Shown piece by piece: positions 56,948 through 64,000 of a DNA stretch of 64,000 nt (positions are counted from its first letter, which is position 1; the number at the start of each line of letters is the position of its first letter). The stretch is from Pseudomonas asiatica (GTDB taxonomy: Bacteria; Pseudomonadota; Gammaproteobacteria; Pseudomonadales; Pseudomonadaceae). A program made the position numbers and the translations under genes. The stretch covers positions 872,001 to 936,000 of the forward strand of contig NZ_CP157874.1 in assembly GCF_040214835.1 (NCBI RefSeq), written 5' to 3'. The notes under the pieces were generated by a model that was not told the origin of the DNA, made no database searches, and saw only the letters and a list, made by a program, of their open reading frames with translations.

Positions 56948-58501
56948 TCAGCGCAGCCCGAGCCTACGGGCCAGGCGGCTAAGGTTGGCGCGGTCCAGGC
57001 CGAGTTCCCGGGCAGCCGCTGCCCAGTTTTCTTCGTGCCGCTGCAAGCAGGCCTCGATCACCTGGCGCTGGTAGTCGTCGACGGCTGCGCGCAGGCCCCC
57101 CTCGGGTAGCGGCGCCGCCGGCAAGGGCACAGCAGGGGAGGGCGCGGTGCCGGGCGTTGCCGTTGCGCGCAGGTCCAGGTCGATGGCTTCCAGGGTGAGT
57201 ATGCGTGGCCTGTCGGAATGTTGGCCCAGCGCCTTGAGCGCCGAGCGGCCGATCAGGTGTTCCAGTTCACGCACGTTGCCTGGCCAGTCGTAGGCCAGCA
57301 GCGCGGCCTGGGCCTCGCTGCTAAGGCGCAGGCTGTTCAGGCCCAGGCGCGAACGGTTCTGTTCGAGGAAGTAGCCGGCCAGTAGCAGCACATCACGCCC
57401 ACGTTCGCGCAGCGGCGGCACATGCAGCGGGTATACGCTGAGGCGGTGGTAGAAGTCGGCGCGGAAGTTGCCAGTGCGCACTTCTGCTGCCAGGTCGCGG
57501 TTGGTGGCTGCGATCAGGCGCACATCCACCCGGTGTTCGCGGTCCGAACCCAGGCGCTGCAACTGGCCGCTCTGCAGCACGCGCAACAGCTTGGCTTGCA
57601 CCGTCAGTGGCAGCTCACCGACTTCGTCGAGGAACAGTGTGCCGCCATTGGCGAGCTCGAATTTGCCGCGACGCTCGCCATGGGCGCCGGTGAAGGCGCC
57701 ACGCACATGACCGAACAGTTCGCTTTCCACCAGGGTGTCGGGCAGGGCGGCACAGTTGAGGCTGACCAGCGGTTTGTCGGCGCGGTTGCTGGCCTGGTGC
57801 AGGGCCTGGGCCACCAACTCCTTGCCGACGCCGGTCTCACCGGTGATCAGCACGGTCAGGTCGCTGCCACCGACCAGGCGGATTTCCTCCACCAGGCGCT
57901 TGTGCGCGGGGCTCTGGCCAATCAGCTCTTTGTCCTGGCCGCTGGCCTGGCGGTAGATCTCCGCGCGGTGGTGTTCGTCTTCCGCGCGCAGGGCCAGGTG
58001 CTCGATGCGCTCGGCCACGGTGACCGTGGCGGCGGCCAGGCTGGCGAAGGCCTGCAGGGCGCCCAGCTCCAGGCTCTGGAACTGCCCGGGGGTGAGGGCA
58101 TCGAGGGTAACCAGCCCCCAAGGGCGCTCGTCGACCATCAACGGGCAACCCATGCAGTCATGTACCTCCAGGTTGGCATCGGGGGCGTTGACCAGGCCGT
58201 CGTAAGGGTCGGGCAGCTCGGAGTCGCTGGCGAAGCGGGTGGGTTCCGCGCTGCTGAGCAGGATCTGGAAGCGAGGGTGCTCACTGACCCGGAAGCGCCG
58301 GCCCAGGGTATCGGGGCTCAGCCCGTCCACTGCCAGCGGCACCAGCCACTCGCCGTCCAGGCGCAGCAGCGCGGCGGCATCGCAGGGCAGCAACCCACGC
58401 ATGGCCTGCAGCAGGCGGCGATAGCGTTCCTGGTCGGGCAGGTCGCGGGAAAGGTCGCTGACCAGGGGCAGCAGGGTGGTGAGCAAGGGCTTCGTGGTCA
58501 T
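56948..58501 (-). CDS. norR: Nitric oxide-sensing transcriptional activator NorR
   Basis: The 517-residue sigma54-dependent activator senses NO with an N-terminal GAF domain holding non-haem iron. Residues matching the E. coli iron-site ligands by eye are R77, D98/D101, C116 and D134. The AAA+ domain has Walker A GETGVGKE (221-228) and the sigma54-contacting GAFTGA (268-273), and a Fis-type helix-turn-helix ends the protein (NWAAAARELGLDRANLSRLA). It is divergent from hmp, with two NorR boxes in between. Confidence 0.94.
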   Translation of the reverse strand: MTTKPLLTTLLPLVSDLSRDLPDQERYRRLLQAMRGLLPCDAAALLRLDGEWLVPLAVDGLSPDTLGRRFRVSEHPRFQILLSSAEPTRFASDSELPDPYDGLVNAPDANLEVHDCMGCPLMVDERPWGLVTLDALTPGQFQSLELGALQAFASLAAATVTVAERIEHLALRAEDEHHRAEIYRQASGQDKELIGQSPAHKRLVEEIRLVGGSDLTVLITGETGVGKELVAQALHQASNRADKPLVSLNCAALPDTLVESELFGHVRGAFTGAHGERRGKFELANGGTLFLDEVGELPLTVQAKLLRVLQSGQLQRLGSDREHRVDVRLIAATNRDLAAEVRTGNFRADFYHRLSVYPLHVPPLRERGRDVLLLAGYFLEQNRSRLGLNSLRLSSEAQAALLAYDWPGNVRELEHLIGRSALKALGQHSDRPRILTLEAIDLDLRATATPGTAPSPAVPLPAAPLPEGGLRAAVDDYQRQVIEACLQRHEENWAAAARELGLDRANLSRLARRLGLR

Positions 58502-58515
58502 ATGGACTCCTGTGG

Positions 58516-58552
58516 GTCGATATGACTATACGTCGAGGTGGGTCGTTTTGAC
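58516..58552. promoter_or_regulatory. Two NorR enhancer sites
   Basis: GTCGATATGAC (58516-58526) and GTCGTTTTGAC (58542-58552) both match the NorR core GT-N7-AC with GTC/GAC ends, 26 bp apart. They lie 41-77 bases upstream of the candidate -24 element. NorR in E. coli uses three such sites, whereas I see two perfect ones. Confidence 0.8.
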
Positions 58553-58592
58553 ATGACCTGCGTCAACCCCCTGATTTTGCTGGAGATAAAAG

Positions 58593-58609
58593 TTGGCATG
58601 ATTGATGTA
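58593..58609 (+). promoter_or_regulatory. Candidate sigma54 promoter of hmp
   Basis: TTGGCATG at 58593-58600 fits the -24 element of a sigma54 promoter, and GATGTA at 58604-58609 stands where the -12 TTGCA should be. The invariant -12 GC reads GT here, so it is imperfect. Its place downstream of two NorR sites supports it. Confidence 0.5.
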
Positions 58610-58655
58610 ATAGCTCCGGCAGTCATTTGAAGCCACAGGCTCAGGAGTTGTTGCA

Positions 58656-59834
58656 ATGCTCAATGCCGAACAACGTGCAATCATCAAGGCCACTGTCCCC
58701 CTGCTGGAAAGCGGCGGCGAAGCGCTGACCACCCACTTCTACAAGATGATGCTCAGCGAGTACCCGCAAGTGCGCCCGCTGTTCAACCAGGCCCACCAGG
58801 CCAGCGGTGACCAACCGCGAGCCCTGGCCAACGGCGTGCTGATGTATGCCCGCCACATCGACCAGCTGGAGCAGCTTGGCGGCCTGGTCGGCCAGATCAT
58901 CAACAAGCACGTTGCCCTGCAGATTCTGCCGGAGCACTACCCGATCGTCGGCAGCTGCCTGCTGCGCGCCATCGAAGAAGTGCTGGGCAAGGAAATCGCC
59001 ACCCCCGCCGTGATCGACGCCTGGGGCGCGGCCTATGGCCAGCTGGCCGACATCCTGATCGGCGCGGAAGAGAACCTCTATAAACAGAAGGAAGAAGCCG
59101 AAGGCGGCTGGCGCGGTACCCGCGAATTCCGCCTGGTACGCCGTGAGCAGGAAAGCAGCGAAATCGTTTCGTTCTACTTTGCCCCGGTGGATGGCAAGCC
59201 GGTGCTCAAGGCCGAGCCTGGCCAGTACATCGGCCTGAAGCTGGACATCGACGGCGCCGAGCAGCGCCGCAACTACTCCCTGTCGGCACTGTGCGACGGC
59301 AAGGAATACCGCATCAGCGTCAAGCGCGAGGCGGGTGGCAAGGTTTCCAACTACCTGCACGATGTGCTGGCGGTGGGCGATACCCTGCAGCTGTTCCCGC
59401 CGGCTGGCGATTTCACCCTGGCAGCGGGCGACAAGCCGCTGGTGCTGATCAGCGGTGGCGTGGGTATTACCCCGACCCTGCCAATGCTGCAGGCGGCACT
59501 GCAAACCCAGCGTGAGGTGCATTTCATTCACTGCGCCCGTAACGGCGCCGTGCATGCCTTCCGCGACTGGATCGACGAGCTGGCCGAGCGTCACCCGCAG
59601 CTCAAGCGCTTCTACTGCTATGCAGAACCGCAGGATGGTGCTGCGGCTGATGCCGTGGGCCTGCTGAGCGAGGACCTGCTGGCCGAGTGGCTGCCGCAAG
59701 AGCGAGACGTGGATGCCTACTTCCTCGGGCCCAAGGGCTTCATGGCGGCGGTCAAGCGCCAGCTGAAGGGCCTGGGTGTGCCAGAGCAGCAGAGCCGCTA
59801 CGAGTTCTTCGGGCCGGCGGCTGCGCTGGAGTGA
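58656..59834 (+). CDS. hmp: Flavohaemoglobin (nitric oxide dioxygenase)
   Basis: The 392-residue enzyme oxidises NO to nitrate using NADPH and O2. The globin domain has proximal His85 (NKHVAL) and distal Tyr29 and Gln53. The FAD domain motif is RNYSLSAL, and the NAD(P)H module contains LISGGVGITP and the C-terminal YEFFGP. AGGAG precedes the ATG. Expression is expected to be driven by the adjacent NorR through sigma54. Confidence 0.95.
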   Translation: MLNAEQRAIIKATVPLLESGGEALTTHFYKMMLSEYPQVRPLFNQAHQASGDQPRALANGVLMYARHIDQLEQLGGLVGQIINKHVALQILPEHYPIVGSCLLRAIEEVLGKEIATPAVIDAWGAAYGQLADILIGAEENLYKQKEEAEGGWRGTREFRLVRREQESSEIVSFYFAPVDGKPVLKAEPGQYIGLKLDIDGAEQRRNYSLSALCDGKEYRISVKREAGGKVSNYLHDVLAVGDTLQLFPPAGDFTLAAGDKPLVLISGGVGITPTLPMLQAALQTQREVHFIHCARNGAVHAFRDWIDELAERHPQLKRFYCYAEPQDGAAADAVGLLSEDLLAEWLPQERDVDAYFLGPKGFMAAVKRQLKGLGVPEQQSRYEFFGPAAALE

Positions 59835-59848
59835 TGTAGCGCCTGCAC

Positions 59849-60022
59849 TGGCCTCTTCGCGGGTAAACCCGCTCCCACAGGGACCGCACAGGTTTCAAAC
59901 CTTGTGGGGGCCTGTGGGAAATTTTGTGGTTTTCAACAAACCAGCCCCCACAGGGATCGCGCAGATTTCAAAGCCTGCGCGATCCCTGTGGGAGCGGGTT
60001 TACCCGCGAAGAGGCCGGTACA
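59849..60022. repeat. Composite REP array of three hairpins
   Basis: Outer inverted REP units of the GGGTTTACCC type enclose two further hairpins: GTGGGGGCCTG...CAGCCCCCAC around 59902-59955 and GATCGCGCAG...CTGCGCGATC around 59957-59986. This is larger than the usual two-unit pair and looks like an insertion or partial decay of a second REP type. Confidence 0.8.
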
Positions 60023-60040
60023 GGCTCACAGAGTATTCAT

Positions 60041-60152
60041 CCCAGCCGCTGGCAAGCCAGCTCCCTTGCAGCATTGCTCCCGCCCGTGGGTAATCGAGAA
60101 CGAAACGGTCGATCGCATTCGTCGCCTGGGGGCTGGCTTGCCAGCGGCTGGG
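60041..60152. repeat. Inverted repeat pair of a second REP family
   Basis: Arms 60041-60065 and 60128-60152 are 25 bases with a single mismatch. Core: CCGCTGGCAAGCCAGC and its complement. The spacer is 62 nt. This core differs from the common GGAGCGGG REP family in the window. Confidence 0.85.
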
Positions 60153-60179
60153 CCGCACCTCACCTTCCTGCCTATATAT

Positions 60180-60228
60180 AAAGGAGAGATGAAAGCGGCT
60201 GTGCAGCTTTCATCTTTAATCCTCCTTT
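60180..60228. promoter_or_regulatory. Palindromic mini-cistron with sequestered ribosome site
   Basis: A hairpin joins AAAGGAG (60180-60186) to CTCCTTT (60222-60228) and AGATGAAAGC (60187-60196) to GCTTTCATCT (60206-60215), so both the Shine-Dalgarno sequence and start codon are paired. On the plus strand the start is ATG 60189 and the 13-residue frame reads MKAAVQLSSLILL. On the minus strand the mirrored AAAGGAGG precedes an ATG that begins MKAAQPLSSLLYI. A leader peptide or RNA switch is plausible; no family is known to me. Confidence 0.5.
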
Positions 60229-60247
60229 AATCACGGTATCCTTCACT

Positions 60248-60299
60248 CCCGGGTGTCGAGGGGCTTGCCCCTGCGCGGCACCCGGGTAGCCGCTTTTTT
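60248..60299 (+). terminator. Attenuator-like alternative hairpins
   Basis: CCCGGGTG (60248-60255) can pair with CACCCGGG (60279-60286), enclosing the stem AGGGG/CCCCT. Alternatively GCGGC (60275-60279) pairs with GCCGC (60289-60293), followed directly by TTTTTT (60294-60299), a proper terminator. The two stems share bases, so they exclude each other as in an attenuator. It lies about 170 bases before dsbB. Confidence 0.65.
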
Positions 60300-60467
60300 G
60301 CTGCCCGGCGTTGAACCGACGTCGTTGCGGCCGGTCTCAGCCACACCGGATAGCCCTGCGCAGCGCTATCACGCCGCTTCCTCGGCACGCTCAAAGGCCC
60401 TGCCCAGCGTGTAGACTTGCGCCAGGCAGGCGGATCACGCTGCCACTATCCATCGAAGGAACCGGCA

Positions 60468-60974
60468 ATGAACGAACAAACATCGCGCCTGAATCGGGAA
60501 CGGCGCTTTCTGGTACTGTTGGGCCTGATCTGCCTTTCGCTGATCGGTGGCGCCCTCTACATGCAGATAGTCCTGGGCGAGGCACCATGCCCGCTGTGCA
60601 TCCTGCAACGTTATGCACTGTTGTTCATCGCCGTGTTCGCCTTCATCGCCGCGGCGATGCCCGGGCGCCGCAGCCTGACCTTCTTCGAGGCACTGGTGGT
60701 ACTCAGCGCCATTGGCGGAATCGTTGCGGCCGGCAACCATGTGTATATACTCGCCAACCCCATGGTCAGTTGCGGTATCGACACCCTGCAGCCGATCGTG
60801 GACGACCTGCCGCTGGCCAAGCTCTGGCCGCTGGTGTTCCAGGTCGACGGCTTCTGCAGCACGCCGTACCCGCCGATCCTCGGTCTGTCGCTGGCGCAAT
60901 GGGCGCTGGTGGCGTTCGTCCTGACGGCCGTCCTGGTTCCGCTCGGGATCTACCGCAACCGACGCCAGGCTTAG
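60468..60974 (+). CDS. dsbB: Disulfide bond formation protein DsbB
   Basis: The 168-residue inner-membrane protein reoxidises DsbA and passes electrons to ubiquinone. It has four helices and both cysteine pairs: C41-P-L-C44 in the first periplasmic loop, and C102 with C130 in the second. ATG 60468 has AAGGAA. It is preceded by the structured leader. From memory this gene neighbours cyo in P. putida, where upstream genes are called cyoups. Confidence 0.92.
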   Translation: MNEQTSRLNRERRFLVLLGLICLSLIGGALYMQIVLGEAPCPLCILQRYALLFIAVFAFIAAAMPGRRSLTFFEALVVLSAIGGIVAAGNHVYILANPMVSCGIDTLQPIVDDLPLAKLWPLVFQVDGFCSTPYPPILGLSLAQWALVAFVLTAVLVPLGIYRNRRQA

Positions 60975-61533
60975 ACAAAAGTCCCGAATGGCATGGGGTC
61001 TTTTACGCCGCATGAGAAGAGGGAAAATTCGCTCACCGCTTGATCCAGATCAACCCGGAGGCCTTGCAGAATGCGGCTTTGGGGCCTATCAAGCGGGGTG
61101 CGACAAACTGTCGCGAAGTTGAATTTTTGAGCAGTATTGTTGCAGATTCTGTAAAGGACTGTTGCTCAATAAGTCATAGTCAAGGGTTGGCGACCTATCT
61201 ACAATCGCCCCCAATTTCCGTTCGGCACTGCTTGCGAGTCGCAGGATTGAAGGAAGCCTCAGCGCTCCTTTTTGCTGACTTCGTCAAGTTTCGCCCAACG
61301 GCGATACCGGGCGGACCCCCCTCCGCGTTTTCCCGCACCAAATGGACTTGGTCTGAAGTACAGGCCTGTTGCCTACGAAACCATAAGCACCGCTAACCCG
61401 CTTGACGCCAAGGTCCTGCAGTCGGACCCCGGGCAGGAGCGAGTACGGGCGCGAAATGCCGCACTTGGCAGGACGAAGTGTTGGCTACCAAAACACAAAT
61501 TGCATTGAAGCAAGCTGATCTAGAGGTCGTGAG
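60975..61533. other. Long spacer between dsbB and cyoA
   Basis: This 559-base stretch has no convincing coding frame. It holds a weak hairpin after dsbB (AAAAGTCCC 60977-60985 with GGGGTCTTTT 60995-61004), the ANR box, and two candidate promoters: TTGCAG 61064-61069 with TATCAA 61087-61092 at a 17-bp spacer, and TACAAT at 61200-61205 without a good -35. The last 300 bases would be the cyoA leader if either is used. Confidence 0.5.
61040..61053. promoter_or_regulatory. ANR/FNR box upstream of cyoA
   Basis: TTGATCCAGATCAA is a perfect TTGAT-N4-ATCAA dyad, the ANR (FNR-type) consensus. It is 481 bases before cyoA but close to the first candidate promoter. ANR is known to lower cyo expression at low oxygen in Pseudomonas putida, which fits. 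Confidence 0.8.
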
Positions 61534-62478
61534 ATGAGTAAAAAGCGTTACCCCAGACTGTTTGGCATATTGCCCTTTTTAGGCATGCTTTTACTCAGTG
61601 GGTGCAACTGGACCCTGCTCGACCCGAAAGGTCAGGTCGGCATTGAGCAAAAGAACCTGATCCTGATCGCTACCGGCCTGATGCTGCTGGTGGTGATTCC
61701 TGTCATTATCATGACCGTGGTTTTCGCCTGGAAGTACCGTGCTTCCAACAAGGCTGCCACCTACACCCCCGACTGGTCGCACTCGACCAAGATCGAAGCC
61801 GCGGTGTGGATCATCCCGATCCTGATCATCATCGCCCTGGGCTACTTCACCTACCACTCCACCCACAAGCTGGACCCGTACCGTCCGCTGGATTCCGATG
61901 TGAAGCCGGTGCAGATCGACGTGGTCGCGCTGGACTGGAAGTGGCTGTTCATCTACCCGGAGCAGGGCATTGCCACGGTCAACAAGATCGTCTTCCCGGC
62001 TAACACTCCGGTCAACTTCCGCGTCACTTCCGACGCCGTGATGAACTCGTTCTTCATCCCGGGCCTGGGCGGCCAGATCTACGCCATGGCCGGCATGACC
62101 ACCAAGCTGCACCTGATCGCCAACGAAAACGGCGAGTTCGACGGTATCAGCGCCAACTACAGCGGTGCTGGCTTCACCGGCATGAAATTCAAGGCTACTG
62201 CCACCTCTCAGGAAGACTTCGACAAGTGGGTCGCCGAGGTCAAGCAGTCGCCGAAGAAGCTGGACAAGGCCGAATACGACGCCTTGGCCAAACCAAGCGA
62301 AAACAACCCAGTCGCGCTGTATAGCGAGGCTTCGCCTGACCAGTTCCAGCTGATCGTCGACAAGTACGAAGGCATGAACCGCGGTCGTCCGAGCCACGAA
62401 GAAGCAGGCAGCAAAGATCTGGCCACTACCAAGGGTGTGGAATCGAGTATGCAACCAGCTGCCGGTGCAGAGGAGTAA
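61534..62478 (+). CDS. cyoA: Cytochrome bo3 ubiquinol oxidase subunit II
   Basis: The 314-residue subunit is a lipoprotein (lipobox LLSGC, Cys24) with two membrane helices (about 41-63 and 87-106) and a periplasmic cupredoxin-like domain. The domain lacks the CuA cysteine ligands of cytochrome c oxidase ([33 protein letters not shown]), as expected for a quinol oxidase. It ends 3 bases before cyoB and starts the cyo operon. ANR and catabolite control are expected. Confidence 0.95.
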   Translation: MSKKRYPRLFGILPFLGMLLLSGCNWTLLDPKGQVGIEQKNLILIATGLMLLVVIPVIIMTVVFAWKYRASNKAATYTPDWSHSTKIEAAVWIIPILIIIALGYFTYHSTHKLDPYRPLDSDVKPVQIDVVALDWKWLFIYPEQGIATVNKIVFPANTPVNFRVTSDAVMNSFFIPGLGGQIYAMAGMTTKLHLIANENGEFDGISANYSGAGFTGMKFKATATSQEDFDKWVAEVKQSPKKLDKAEYDALAKPSENNPVALYSEASPDQFQLIVDKYEGMNRGRPSHEEAGSKDLATTKGVESSMQPAAGAEE

Positions 62479-62481
62479 GAG

Positions 62482-64000
62482 ATGTTCGGTAAACTAAGCC
62501 TGGAGGCGATACCCTATCACGAGCCGATAGTCATGGTGACGCTTGCCATGATCGCGCTCGGTGGTATCGCTGTCGTCGGTGCTATCACCTACTTCCGCAA
62601 GTGGACCTACTTGTGGAGCGAGTGGTTGACGACTGTCGACCACAAGAAAATCGGGGTGATGTACATCATCGTCGCGATGGTCATGCTGCTGCGCGGCTTT
62701 GCCGACGCCATCATGATGCGTACCCAGCTGGCTGCCGCTACCGGTGGCTCCGAAGGCTACCTGCCGCCTGAACACTATGACCAGATCTTCACCGCTCACG
62801 GTGTGATCATGATCATCTTCATGGCGATGCCGTTCTTCACCGGCCTGATGAACCTGGCGGTTCCTCTGCAGATCGGTGCACGTGACGTTGCCTTCCCGTT
62901 CCTGAACTCCCTGAGCTTCTACCTGCTGCTGGCAGGCGTGCTGCTGGTCAACATCTCGCTGGGCGTTGGTGAATTCGCCAAGACCGGCTGGGTTGCCTAT
63001 CCGCCGCTCGCGGGCATTCAGTACAGCCCTGGGGTGGGTGTCGACTACTACATCTGGGCGCTACAGCTCTCAGGCCTGGGTACGACGCTTACCGGCGTGA
63101 ACTTCCTCGTCACCGTGATGAAGATGCGCGCACCTGGCATGAAACTGATGGACATGCCGATCTTCACCTGGACCTGCACCTGGGCCAACGTGCTGATCGT
63201 GGCTTCCTTCCCGATCCTGACCGCTGCACTCGCTCTGCTGACTGTTGACCGTTATCTGGACTTCCACATCTTCACCAACGAGCTTGGTGGGAACCCGATG
63301 ATGTACGTCAACCTGTTCTGGGCGTGGGGTCACCCTGAGGTTTACATCCTGATCCTGCCGGCCTTCGGTGTGTTCTCGGAAGTTACCTCGACCTTCTCCG
63401 GCAAGCGTCTGTTCGGCCACCACTCGATGATCTACGCATCGGGCGCCATCGCCGTGCTGGGCTTCGCCGTATGGCTGCACCACTTCTTCACCATGGGTGC
63501 CGGCGCCAGCGTCAACACCTTCTTCGGCCTGGCGACGATGCTGATCTCCATTCCGACCGGTGTGAAGCTGTTCAACTGGCTGTTCACCATCTACCAGGGC
63601 CGTCTGCGCTTCACCGCGCCGATCATGTGGACCCTGGGCTTCATGATCACCTTCTCCATCGGTGGCATGACTGGCGTTCTGCTGGCTGTTCCAGGTGCTG
63701 ACTTCGTGCTGCACAACAGCCTGTTCGTAATTGCTCACTTCCACAACGTGATCATCGGTGGTGCGGTATTCGGCTACATCGCCGGCTTCGCCTACTGGTT
63801 CCCGAAAGCCTTCGGTTTCACCCTGAACGAGAAGTGGGGCAAGGCTGCCTTCTGGTTCTGGATCTCGGGCTTCTACGTAGCGTTCATGCCGCTGTACGCC
63901 CTGGGCTTCATGGGCATGACCCGTCGTCTGAACCACTCCGACAACCCACTGTGGGAACCCTACCTGTACGTAGCCGTTGTCGGCGCCGTGCTGATCCTGT
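62482..64000 (+). CDS. cyoB: Cytochrome bo3 oxidase subunit I (partial at window end)
   Basis: The first 506 codons of the haem-copper oxidase catalytic subunit are present and the window ends before the stop. Ligands for low-spin haem b and the haem o3-CuB centre are visible: HGVIMIIFM, the WGHPEVYI block, the HH pair in [11 protein letters not shown], and [16 protein letters not shown] precedes ATG 62482, 3 bases after cyoA. The remaining C terminus, about 160 residues in the usual length, lies outside. Confidence 0.96.
   Translation, partial: MFGKLSLEAIPYHEPIVMVTLAMIALGGIAVVGAITYFRKWTYLWSEWLTTVDHKKIGVMYIIVAMVMLLRGFADAIMMRTQLAAATGGSEGYLPPEHYDQIFTAHGVIMIIFMAMPFFTGLMNLAVPLQIGARDVAFPFLNSLSFYLLLAGVLLVNISLGVGEFAKTGWVAYPPLAGIQYSPGVGVDYYIWALQLSGLGTTLTGVNFLVTVMKMRAPGMKLMDMPIFTWTCTWANVLIVASFPILTAALALLTVDRYLDFHIFTNELGGNPMMYVNLFWAWGHPEVYILILPAFGVFSEVTSTFSGKRLFGHHSMIYASGAIAVLGFAVWLHHFFTMGAGASVNTFFGLATMLISIPTGVKLFNWLFTIYQGRLRFTAPIMWTLGFMITFSIGGMTGVLLAVPGADFVLHNSLFVIAHFHNVIIGGAVFGYIAGFAYWFPKAFGFTLNEKWGKAAFWFWISGFYVAFMPLYALGFMGMTRRLNHSDNPLWEPYLYVAVVGAVLIL

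Noticed and set aside
61040..61396. A 118-codon plus-strand frame in the cyoA leader.
   Set aside because: Its start overlaps the ANR box and it has no domain or good ribosome site. I treat it as non-coding.

Overview
The window looks like chromosomal DNA of a Pseudomonas, most likely from the P. putida group. The evidence is high GC, dense P. putida-type REP elements between genes, and a gene order (pta-slyD-gpx, cysZ/trxB/nadC, ampDE, cra-fruBKA, norR/hmp, dsbB, cyoAB) that I recall from P. putida, with partial echoes in P. aeruginosa. It is core genome: I see no phage, integrase, transposase, CRISPR array, rRNA or tRNA. I count 56 protein genes, the last (cyoB) cut by the window edge. No database was searched. 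Identifications rest on motifs, length and context.

Layout. 1-8.5 kb: a gene-poor leader, then small envelope and housekeeping genes (YajG lipoprotein, acyltransferase, CPXCG and DUF2007 proteins, a divergent SRAP protein, an M48 lipoprotein protease), a Mn exporter of the GDT1 family behind a yybP-ykoY riboswitch, rsmC and a hydroxypyruvate reductase. 8.8-17.1 kb: a probable lipid-use locus (medium-chain acyl-CoA ligase, DUF1302 and DUF1329 exported proteins, a MalT-type LuxR regulator). 17.3-21.9 kb: a response regulator with TPRs plus a small soluble histidine kinase, mazEF, an MBL hydrolase and an OmpA-like lipoprotein. 22-31.6 kb: pta, slyD, gpx, a GT4 glycosyltransferase with a PhoB-type box upstream, a BdlA-like soluble chemoreceptor, cysZ, trxB, nadC. 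31.8-37.5 kb: a DUF1631 protein, ampDE, tatD and cra. 37.7-43.3 kb: the fructose PTS operon fruBKA. 43.4-47.8 kb: DUF3820 and DUF2383 proteins, a diguanylate cyclase, an OprD-type porin and a small secreted protein. 48-54.4 kb: an operon for adaptor, RND pump, response regulator and sensor kinase. 54.7-59.8 kb: a YkgJ protein, CheV, norR and divergent hmp with two NorR sites. 60-64 kb: a structured leader, dsbB, an ANR-box-bearing spacer and cyoAB.

How the parts work together. Several units carry visible control logic: Mn sensing of GDT1 by an RNA switch, Cra control of fruBKA by the divergent cra gene, NorR control of the NO-detoxifying flavohaemoglobin, probable phosphate control of a glycolipid-type glycosyltransferase, and probable ANR (oxygen) control of the cytochrome bo3 oxidase. 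Recurrent themes are envelope stress and redox (DsbB, TrxB, Gpx, M48 protease, RND pump, AmpDE) and sensing (LAL regulator, HK/RR pairs, CheV, soluble MCP, diguanylate cyclase).

The least explained parts are the palindromic mini-cistron and attenuator-like leader before dsbB, the structured element between slyD and gpx, the UAC-rich mazEF leader, and the matched-loop REP pairs.
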